A stretch of DNA of 9,057 bases from contig CAMLHT010000151.1 in assembly GCA_946479895.1 (NCBI GenBank), positions 1 to 9,057 on the forward strand, given 5' to 3'. The notes beneath the pieces are model-generated. The model worked only from the letters and a program-made list of their open reading frames with translations. It was not told the DNA's origin and did no database searches. Source of the stretch: an uncultured Gemmatimonadota bacterium (GTDB lineage Bacteria > Gemmatimonadota > Gemmatimonadetes > Gemmatimonadales > Gemmatimonadaceae). Made by a program: the position numbers and the translations under genes. Every line of letters starts with the position of its first letter. Position 1 is the stretch's first letter. Shown here piece by piece: positions 1-5,709 of this stretch.

Positions 1-1
1 C

Positions 2-154
2 GATGGGATCTTCTACGAGCGTGCGGTGAACCGGATCCTCGACGACCTCTCGAACGCGTGCAAGCCGCGCTGGATGGAAGTGGTGGGCGATTTCAACATC
101 CGCGGGGGGATCAAGTCGATCATCACGGCGAGGGTCGGGGCCAGGAAACCGTAG
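2..154 (+). CDS. queF: QueF, NADPH-dependent 7-cyano-7-deazaguanine reductase (3' end only)
   Basis: This is the last 50 codons of a gene that begins before the window and ends at TAG 152-154. The fragment aligns by eye with the C-terminus of unimodular QueF (B. subtilis type): a helix reading AVNRILDDL, then KPRWMEVVGDF, then the family loop NIRGGI (usually PRGGI). QueF is a cytosolic tunnelling-fold enzyme that reduces preQ0 to preQ1 on the route to the tRNA base queuosine. In B. subtilis QueF the corresponding stretch is GDFHED, whose His-Glu pair belongs to the active site. Here the pair reads Tyr-Glu (FYER), so the Glu is kept and the His is not. The catalytic Cys and Asp would lie upstream and cannot be checked. 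The gene converges on the receptor gene at 278-3553 and ends 31 bases before a shared terminator. Assignment rests on remembered family motifs. Confidence 0.75.
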   Translation, partial: DGIFYERAVNRILDDLSNACKPRWMEVVGDFNIRGGIKSIITARVGARKP

Positions 155-157
155 CGG

Positions 158-273
158 AGGGCGGAGGGCGGAGGACGGAGACATGAAAAAGGCGCCACCC
201 GAATCGGGCGGCGCCTTTTTCACTACGATCCAGAGTGCGGGAACTCCAGCCTCCGTCCTCCGTCCTCCGTCCT
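158..273. repeat. Inverted heptamer-repeat arms around the queF/receptor terminator
   Basis: Bases 158-180 hold about three copies of a G-rich heptamer (GGAGGGC or GGAGGAC), starting four bases after the queF stop. Bases 251-273 hold three copies of the complement (CTCCGTC), ending four bases before the receptor stop. The arms are reverse complements over 23 bases except at two positions, 161 and 168, where the left arm has G instead of A. In RNA these would be G-U pairs, so folding is preserved. The terminator hairpin at 186-220 sits inside the loop. The arms could form an outer stem in transcripts from either side, or simply be a microsatellite-like repeat inserted twice in opposite orientation. 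Confidence 0.8.
186..220. terminator. Bidirectional rho-independent terminator between queF and the receptor gene
   Basis: An A5 tract (186-190) is followed by GGCGCC (191-196), A, CCC (198-200), loop GAATC, GGG (206-208), C, GGCGCC (210-215) and T5 (216-220). The stem is nine GC pairs with a single A-C mismatch. It has an A tract before it and a T tract after it, so it reads as an intrinsic terminator on both strands. This suits its position between two convergent genes, 31 bases past the queF stop and 57 bases past the receptor stop. Confidence 0.92.
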
Positions 274-277
274 GCTG

Positions 278-3200
278 TTAGAACGAGTACCGCATCGAGA
301 GCTGCATGCGGTAATTCGACTGGATGTTGCGGGTCGTGTAGAACTCCTGCGACGTGTTCACCATGTTGTAGATCGGCGTCACGACGCCATTGACCGTCGT
401 CGTGGCGACGCGGGAGAGAAGGCGCTGGCCGGGGAAGCCCGGGTCGCCCGCCTCGCGAATCACGCCCCACTGGTCGTTCAGCAGGTTCGCGAAGTTGAAG
501 ATGTCGAGCTGCACGCTGACGTTCTGTCCGCGCGCCGTGCGAATCGGCTGGCGGAGCGAGACGTCGAGCACGTTCATCCACGGGCCGCGGCAGCTGTTGC
601 GCGTCATGATGTGCCCGCGCTGGCGGTTGAGGCACGGCACGCTCGAGATGTAGTTGTCGAACGCGTCCTGCTGCTGCGCGACCGTCTTGCCCGAAGCCGC
701 CTGGAAGCGGATCTCGTTGATGTCGTGCGCGTCCCTCGGGATGTAGATCGCGTCGTTCGACTGGCCGTCCGCGTTCTCGTCCGTCGTGTGGTAGTACGTG
801 AACGGCTGGCCCGAGTTGCCCGTCCAGATCGCCGTAACGGCCGTCTGCGTCGGGAACGTGTACGTCCCGTTGGCGACCAGGCGATGCGGGATCTCCCAGC
901 GGGAGTGCTGGATGTCCTTCGTATCGAGCAGCGATCCGCCGGACAGGATGCGGCCGAGGCCGAAGTTCGAGCCGGCGGTGCTGTTGCCCGCGCTCTGGAT
1001 GTCGTACGCCTGCGTATAGGTGTAGAACAGCGCGCCCTCCCAGTGCGACGCATACCGCTTGGTCAGGCCGGCGGTGAGCTGGTAGGAGTAGTCGCCGCTG
1101 CTGTTCGTCACGTCGTAGACTTCGCGACGCGAGGTCCGTGTGGCCGGCGTCGCCGAGCTGCCGGAGATGGTGCCGTACATCAGGCGGCCCTGCGAGTTGT
1201 AGTTCGCCGCGACCGTCGCATCCGGCTCGATCAGTGCCAGGTTCTTGTAGAACGGCGTGTAGAGGCCGCGGGTGTACTGGGCCTCCATCGTGCCGACGAT
1301 GTTCTGGAGCAGGTCGCCAAAGAACGCCGTGCTCGTCCCGAAGCGATGGTCGAAGCCCATCGTCGTCTTGAGCGACTGCGGGAAGTGCATGTCCTCGTTG
1401 AGCAGGTTGATCGCGCCGGACACCGATGCGCTCGCGCCGGTCGGGCCGGCACACTGCGTCGGGGGTGTCGCCACCGCGGCCTGCGAGAACTGCGGCGGCC
1501 TGAACGCGGCGTTGGTCGCGCTGCTGCAGGTCAGCGCCGGATAGCCGCTCACGCCCGTGTTGCCGAAGGCGTTCGAGAGCCACACGTACGCCGGCGGGCC
1601 GGAGAACACGCCGGCGCCGGCCCGGAACTGGTTGCGCTCGTCACCCGTCACGTCCCAGTTGAACCCGACGCGCGGCTGCCACTCGATCTTGCCGCTCGGC
1701 AGGACGTTGGTGTGACGGCCGCCACCGATCGACCGGGATCCGGTGAGCGTGTCGTACTCGGTGAAGAAGGCCGGGTTGTCCGGCGGGAAGTCCTTGAACA
1801 CCGGGATGTCCGCGCGCAGGCCGAAGACGAGGTTCATCGTCGGGCGGATCTTCCACTGGTCCTGCGCGAACAGTCCGTAGGTCGCCGAATGGAACTTCGC
1901 CCGTGCCTGCTCGCCGACCGGCACGCGCACGCTGTAGGACGAAGCCAGCGGCGAGCCGGCGCAGGCAGCGCAGGTGCCGTTCAGCGAGTCGAGGCTCTGG
2001 AACGACCAGGTGCCGTAGCGGTCCTGGGCGAAGAGGTTGTCGGAGTAGTAGATGAAGTTCTTCGTGCCGAGCGTGATGTTGTGCGTCGCGACCGGGATCG
2101 TGACGTTGTCGCCGATCTCGAGGATCGTCTGGTAGAGCGCGTTGCCCTGCGACGACCGCTCCGTGCCGGCGACGATCGGGACGGCGGAGCCGCCACCGAG
2201 GCGCGGCACCGAGACCGAGATCTGCGGGGCGACCTGCGGAACGCTGCGATAGTCGTCGATCGTGACGTAGCCGACGCTCAGCTCGTTCGAGGCGCCGCTC
2301 GACCAGTTGGTGAAGACCTGGCCGACAGTGGAGTACTTCTTGGAGGCAAAGTCGTACGCGTTCGACGTCAGGCGGAAGTCACCGCTCGTCGAGCGGCTGA
2401 AGTTGGTGCGCGTGCCGTCGCTGTAGTTGAGGCTCAGCTTCGCGCGGCTCGACCAGGGAAGGTTGAAGTCGAGACGGCCGAAGATGTTCGTCAGCGGGTT
2501 CTCCTGCGGGATGATGTCGCCCGTGCCGCCGGTGATGCCGTAGGTCGCGAGCGCCGCGTTCACCGCGTCCACCTGCGCCTGCGTGACCGTGGCATCCGAG
2601 GATCCGATGAACGGTCCCGCGGTCGGCGACTTCTGCGTCTGCCACTCCGGGTTCACGAAGAAGAAGACCTTGTCCTTGACGATCGGGCCGCCCAGGCTGA
2701 AGCCCATCTGCTTCTGGTTGAACGCCGAGAGGTAATCCTGCGACCGCGTCATCTGCTGGTCGCGCATGTAGCCGTAGGCCGAGCCGGTCAGCGTGTTCGT
2801 GCCACTCTTGGTCACGGCGTTGATCAGCGCGCCGACGAAGTTGCCCTGGCGCACGTCGAACGGCGACAGGAGGACCTGGTACTCCTTCACCGACTCGACC
2901 GAGATGGATTTGGCGCTGACGCCGCCGCCCGGGGTGCCCGTCGAGCCGAGACCGAAGAGGTCGGACTCGCTGGCGCCGTCGATCTGGATGGCGTTGAAGC
3001 GGTTGCTGACGCCGCCGCCGGACAGGCCCGAGCCCGGGACGACCGCGATCTGCGGCGTGAGCTTGGCGAAGTCGACGAAGTCGCGGTTGAGGGAGGGCAG
3101 GCGCGAGACCATCGTGTCCGTGATGGTCGTCTGGATGCCGGTGCGCGAGGGGCCGATGAGGGCGCCGCTGCGCTCGCCGATCGCCGTGACGCCGGCCAGC

Positions 3201-3553
3201 ACCTGGGCCTGCGCGACCAGCTTGAAGTCGACGCGGGTGATGGTGCTCAGGGTGACGCGGATGCCGTCGCGGGTCTGCGACTCGCTGCCGAGGCGGCGGA
3301 CGGAGACGGAGTAGGGACCGCCGACCTCGAGGCCCTGCACGAGGTAGGAGCCGTTGGAGCGGGTCCGGGCACTGGCCGTGAATCCGGTCGAGCGGTTGGT
3401 GATCGTGACCTGGGCGCCCTCGACGAGGGCGTTCTGGGCGTCGGTCACCGTGCCGCCAATGCCGCCGGTCGTCGTGCCTTGCGACAGCAGCGGGGTCGCT
3501 GCCGCTGAAATCGCGAGGAACGCGACTCCGAGCGCCAAACGGGAAATTTTCAT
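278..3553 (-). CDS. TonB-dependent outer-membrane receptor, Oar-like, with N-terminal carboxypeptidase-regulatory-like domain
   Basis: The 1091-residue product is an outer-membrane gated barrel that would use TonB/ExbBD energy to take up a ligand that cannot be deduced here. Residues 1 to about 25 are a signal peptide (MKISRLALGV start, hydrophobic AFLAISAAA). Residues 30-112 form a carboxypeptidase-regulatory-like beta-sandwich (GGIGGTVTDAQNALVEGAQV, then NGSYLVQGL and YSVSVRRLG). A plug domain follows at about 120-255, with FNAIQIDGA at 187-195 and GALINAVTKSGTN at 241-253. The rest is barrel, ending in the alternating strand QLSMRYSF with a terminal Phe, the usual BAM signal. Six cysteines fall in three close pairs: 528/531, 676/701 and 974/988. 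The start ATG (3551-3553) has GAAGGA 11 bases upstream. No SusD-like partner is adjacent, so the Oar-like group of Gemmatimonadota and Acidobacteriota fits better than SusC. Confidence 0.9.
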   Translation of the reverse strand: MKISRLALGVAFLAISAAATPLLSQGTTTGGIGGTVTDAQNALVEGAQVTITNRSTGFTASARTRSNGSYLVQGLEVGGPYSVSVRRLGSESQTRDGIRVTLSTITRVDFKLVAQAQVLAGVTAIGERSGALIGPSRTGIQTTITDTMVSRLPSLNRDFVDFAKLTPQIAVVPGSGLSGGGVSNRFNAIQIDGASESDLFGLGSTGTPGGGVSAKSISVESVKEYQVLLSPFDVRQGNFVGALINAVTKSGTNTLTGSAYGYMRDQQMTRSQDYLSAFNQKQMGFSLGGPIVKDKVFFFVNPEWQTQKSPTAGPFIGSSDATVTQAQVDAVNAALATYGITGGTGDIIPQENPLTNIFGRLDFNLPWSSRAKLSLNYSDGTRTNFSRSTSGDFRLTSNAYDFASKKYSTVGQVFTNWSSGASNELSVGYVTIDDYRSVPQVAPQISVSVPRLGGGSAVPIVAGTERSSQGNALYQTILEIGDNVTIPVATHNITLGTKNFIYYSDNLFAQDRYGTWSFQSLDSLNGTCAACAGSPLASSYSVRVPVGEQARAKFHSATYGLFAQDQWKIRPTMNLVFGLRADIPVFKDFPPDNPAFFTEYDTLTGSRSIGGGRHTNVLPSGKIEWQPRVGFNWDVTGDERNQFRAGAGVFSGPPAYVWLSNAFGNTGVSGYPALTCSSATNAAFRPPQFSQAAVATPPTQCAGPTGASASVSGAINLLNEDMHFPQSLKTTMGFDHRFGTSTAFFGDLLQNIVGTMEAQYTRGLYTPFYKNLALIEPDATVAANYNSQGRLMYGTISGSSATPATRTSRREVYDVTNSSGDYSYQLTAGLTKRYASHWEGALFYTYTQAYDIQSAGNSTAGSNFGLGRILSGGSLLDTKDIQHSRWEIPHRLVANGTYTFPTQTAVTAIWTGNSGQPFTYYHTTDENADGQSNDAIYIPRDAHDINEIRFQAASGKTVAQQQDAFDNYISSVPCLNRQRGHIMTRNSCRGPWMNVLDVSLRQPIRTARGQNVSVQLDIFNFANLLNDQWGVIREAGDPGFPGQRLLSRVATTTVNGVVTPIYNMVNTSQEFYTTRNIQSNYRMQLSMRYSF

Positions 3554-3670
3554 AAGGGTGAGAATCCTTCGGGGTTATCGATGCAGCGTGGGCACCGTGG
3601 CGTACCCGCAGCCGTGCGGGAGGCCTGAGGACGGGCGCTACAATGTACGTATCGGACGCGAGGGCGCGAT
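3554..3670 (-). promoter_or_regulatory. Upstream leader of the receptor gene with a perfect hairpin
   Basis: On the minus strand a perfect 6-bp stem with a 4-base loop (CCCGCA, CGGC, TGCGGG) lies at 3605-3620, about 52 bases before the receptor ATG. Its 3' GGG could instead pair with GGGCAC-side bases in a second 6-bp stem, GGGTAC...GTGCCC, at about 3590-3607. The two stems exclude each other. A weak -10-like TACATT lies at 3642-3647 (minus) with no convincing -35, so the promoter is not fixed. A Shine-Dalgarno-like GAAGGA precedes the start by 11 bases. I do not recognise any known riboswitch here. Confidence 0.3.
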
Positions 3671-3738
3671 AGCGAATTTCCGTCGCGGATCGGTCACGAT
3701 GGGCCCCGTGGCCGCCGGGTCGAAATGACCCCCGAGAA

Positions 3739-3767
3739 TTCCAAATCCGGGGCAGGCGACTTAAATT
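3739..3767 (+). promoter_or_regulatory. Possible promoter of the tRNA-Phe gene
   Basis: An AT-rich island TTAAAT (3761-3766) or TAAATT (3762-3767) sits about 12 bases before the tRNA 5' end, in otherwise GC-rich DNA. A weak -35-like TTCCAA (3739-3744) lies 16 to 17 bases further upstream. A start near 3773-3775 would leave only a few bases of leader before the mature tRNA, as is usual for tRNA genes. The -35 match is poor. Confidence 0.4.
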
Positions 3768-3777
3768 CCCGGGTCTT

Positions 3778-3850
<73 letters not shown>

Positions 3851-3857
3851 CTCGCTC

Positions 3858-3963
3858 GTCATCCCGAGCGCAGCGAGGGACCTGCTTTTCCGAGCAGGTC
3901 CCTCGCGTCGTTTCCGGGGATAACCGGGAAAAAGCAGATCCCTCGGCTACGCCGAGGGATGAC
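3858..3963. repeat. Compound inverted repeat after tRNA-Phe, probable bidirectional terminator
   Basis: The block starts with GTCATCCC (3858-3865) and ends with its reverse complement GGGATGAC (3956-3963). Inside are two perfect hairpins. The first has a 14-bp stem, GCGAGGGACCTGCT (3873-3886) with AGCAGGTCCCTCGC (3893-3906), and a 6-base loop. The second has a 10-bp stem, ATCCCTCGGC (3938-3947) with GCCGAGGGAT (3951-3960), and loop TAC. The outer parts also pair at a distance, because GAGGGACCTGCTTTT near 3875-3889 matches the reverse complement of 3930-3944 with one change. The element begins eight bases after the tRNA and ends six bases before the peptidase stop, so it fills the gap between convergent transcripts. 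The GTCATCCCGAGC...GAGGGA wording resembles dispersed intergenic repeats I recall from several environmental phyla. Confidence 0.85.
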
Positions 3964-3968
3964 AGGAC

Positions 3969-5567
3969 TCAAGGCGTGATCGCCGGCCAGCGCCTGCCCA
4001 TTTCGGCGATGACTCCCGCGTACACGACCATCCCGTCCCACAGGTTCTGGAGCCTCAGGTTCTCGTTGGCGGCGTGCTGACTGTTATCGTGATTCACGGT
4101 CGGGAGACCGATGAGCGGAACCCGGAACACCTCGTCGAAGATGTACATCGGCAGGCTGCCGCCCAGGATCGGCAGGGCGACGACCGGTCCGCCAAGCGCC
4201 GACTCGACCGATTGCAGCACCGCCCGTGACGCGGGGGCCGTCATCGAGACCTTGTTCGCCGGATATCCGGGATCCCATTCGAGTTTCATGATCTTCGGAT
4301 GCGCGAGGCGCTCTGCCGCCGTCGGGTCACGGTCGAGTACGAAGTAGCCCTGCCTGCGGGCATGGCCCTCGACGAGCGTCCTGATCCGCTGCGGAGTCTG
4401 CCGCGGGACGAGCCGGAAGTCGATCGACGCGCGGGCCTCGGTCGAAATGGTGTTCGAACCCGCCGCCCCGACGCCACCACCGCGGAATCCGCGGAGGTTC
4501 AACGCCGGCTGCATGATCCGCTCGGCGAGGGGCGCGTTGCGGGCCTCGGTCCCGCCGATCGACAACTCCCTCCGGAGCGCCGAGTCCACGGGCGGCATCG
4601 CGGCGATCGCCCGACGCTCGGCGGCCGTGATCGGCGCGACGTCGTCGTAGAAGCCGGGGATCAGGATGCGACCGTCGTCGTTCCGCATGCTCGCGACGAA
4701 GTTGGCGAGCAGCGTGATCGGGTTGTACGCCCAGTTGCCGTAGTGGCCGCTGTGCAGTCCGCGTGACGGCCCGTAGACGGTGATGTCGAGTCCCACGACG
4801 CCGCGCACGCCGAAGACGACCTGCTGCCGGCGGGACTGGTGCACGGGTCCGTCACCGAAGAGCCATGCGTCGGCGCGGAGCAGGTCGGCGTGCTTTTCGA
4901 GCAGCGCGCGCAGATGGCCGGAGCCGGCTTCTTCCTCTCCCTCGAAGAAGAACTTGAGGTTGACCGACGGCGCGACGTTCGACGCGCGCAGCGCATCGAT
5001 GGCGCGGAGCATCATGATGATCGGCGACTTGTCGTCGCCGGCCGAGCGGCCGTAGAGGCGCCACTCGCCATCGACGGAGCCCGGCGTCGACGGAAGCTCG
5101 ATGACCTTGCCACCCTCGTTGTGAAGCCTGTCGCGCACCGTCGGGTTCCACGGCGGCGTGATCCACTGGGTGGTGTCCACCGGCTGCCCGTCGTAGTGCG
5201 CGTAGAGGACGATGGTCCGCGTGGCGCCGGGGGTCCTGAGCTCGCCGAACACGGCGGGTGGTCCGCCGGCCGGCGATTCGAGAAGGCGGCCCTCGATGCC
5301 GCGCCGCCCGAGCAGCTCGACGATGTGCCGGGCGTTACGCCGGATGTTGACGGAGTCACTCGCGAGGTTCCGGATCGCGAGAAAGTCGCTCAGCTCGCGG
5401 ACGATCTCGACGTCATGGGCCCGCCGGTATTCGTCGACCCGCTGCCGCAACGGCGACTGGGCGAGCGACGTCCAAAGTGGCGCGGCGACGAGCCCGAGGG
5501 AGAGCAGAGAGCGCATCGGGATGGAAATGGGAATGGGGATGGGTGTCGAACGAGCGCGGTATCCCAT
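3969..5567 (-). CDS. Secreted M20-family metallopeptidase (dipeptidase/carnosinase-like)
   Basis: The 532-residue product is a predicted exported di-zinc peptidase of the M20 (ArgE/DapE/carnosinase) family, probably hydrolysing small peptides in the periplasm. All five expected metal ligands and the catalytic base are visible. They are His124 in YAHYDGQP, Asp178 in GRSAGDDK, Glu212 (base) and Glu213 (metal) in EGEEEAGS, Asp239 in FGDGPV and His498 in SQHAANENL. The lid/dimerisation domain holds GLHSGHYGNW. Residues 18-37 form the signal peptide core (MRSLLSLGLVAAPLWTSLAQ). I chose ATG 5565-5567 because GAGGT lies six bases upstream and a TATGAT box lies 28 bases upstream. ATG at 5514-5516 is an in-frame alternative without a Shine-Dalgarno sequence, and would remove the odd TPIPIPISIP run. 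The reading frame stays open to 5819 but then overlaps the kinase gene antisense. The exact substrate cannot be told. Confidence 0.88.
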   Translation of the reverse strand: MGYRARSTPIPIPISIPMRSLLSLGLVAAPLWTSLAQSPLRQRVDEYRRAHDVEIVRELSDFLAIRNLASDSVNIRRNARHIVELLGRRGIEGRLLESPAGGPPAVFGELRTPGATRTIVLYAHYDGQPVDTTQWITPPWNPTVRDRLHNEGGKVIELPSTPGSVDGEWRLYGRSAGDDKSPIIMMLRAIDALRASNVAPSVNLKFFFEGEEEAGSGHLRALLEKHADLLRADAWLFGDGPVHQSRRQQVVFGVRGVVGLDITVYGPSRGLHSGHYGNWAYNPITLLANFVASMRNDDGRILIPGFYDDVAPITAAERRAIAAMPPVDSALRRELSIGGTEARNAPLAERIMQPALNLRGFRGGGVGAAGSNTISTEARASIDFRLVPRQTPQRIRTLVEGHARRQGYFVLDRDPTAAERLAHPKIMKLEWDPGYPANKVSMTAPASRAVLQSVESALGGPVVALPILGGSLPMYIFDEVFRVPLIGLPTVNHDNSQHAANENLRLQNLWDGMVVYAGVIAEMGRRWPAITP

Positions 5568-5573
5568 GGGCCT

Positions 5574-5601
5574 ACCTCGCGAAACTGTGACATGGATCAT
5601 A
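5574..5601 (-). promoter_or_regulatory. Promoter -10 and ribosome-binding site of the peptidase gene, with an overlapping CRP-like dyad
   Basis: Reading the minus strand, a strong -10-like TATGAT (5596-5601) is followed by a short leader and then GAGGT (5574-5578), six bases before ATG 5565-5567. No good -35 is seen at 16 to 18 bases. On the plus strand the same place reads TGTGA, six bases, TCATA (5586-5601), which is nine of ten positions of the enterobacterial CRP consensus TGTGA-N6-TCACA. A bound CRP/FNR-family regulator would cover the -10 box. Whether such a regulator is present is unknown. Confidence 0.4.
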
Positions 5602-5696
5602 AGGAACTTTTGCATGGGGCGCCTCGTAAAGACGAACCCAGACCCGAGCCTTCGAGGCAACCGTTTTTCGAATGCTCGTGTCTGACCGCATGAAGC

Positions 5697-5700
5697 AGGA
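5697..5700 (+). promoter_or_regulatory. Ribosome-binding site of the kinase gene
   Basis: AGGA lies nine bases before ATG 5710-5712, which supports this start over the later in-frame ATG of MHLGHNYQVV (residue 32). No convincing sigma-70 promoter for the kinase was found in 5602-5690. TAAAGA at 5627-5632 is the best -10-like string but has no matching -35. Confidence 0.55.
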
Positions 5701-5709
5701 AGCGCCATC

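Noticed and set aside
123..1583. A 486-codon minus-strand frame overlapping the receptor C-terminal part
   Set aside because: The composition is low-complexity Arg/Pro/Gly and it shares sequence with the receptor in another frame. No domain is recognisable.
611..3508. A very long open frame (965 codons) on the plus strand, antisense to the receptor gene
   Set aside because: Its translation is dominated by Arg, Val, Ala and Asp with no motif or fold, as expected from the complementary strand of a high-GC gene with strong third-position bias. The receptor frame has a full domain set.
278..3553. The receptor as SusC of a SusCD polysaccharide-uptake pair
   Set aside because: There is no SusD-like lipoprotein or glycoside hydrolase nearby, and the plug and barrel wording fits the Oar-like group.
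3639..3644. TACAAT as a plus-strand -10 box
   Set aside because: There is no -35 at the right distance and no gene for over 130 bases. The AT island at 3761-3767 is better placed for the tRNA.
4839..5693. A 284-codon plus-strand frame antisense to the peptidase gene
   Set aside because: It is Arg/Asp/Glu-rich without motifs, while the peptidase frame shows every M20 ligand.
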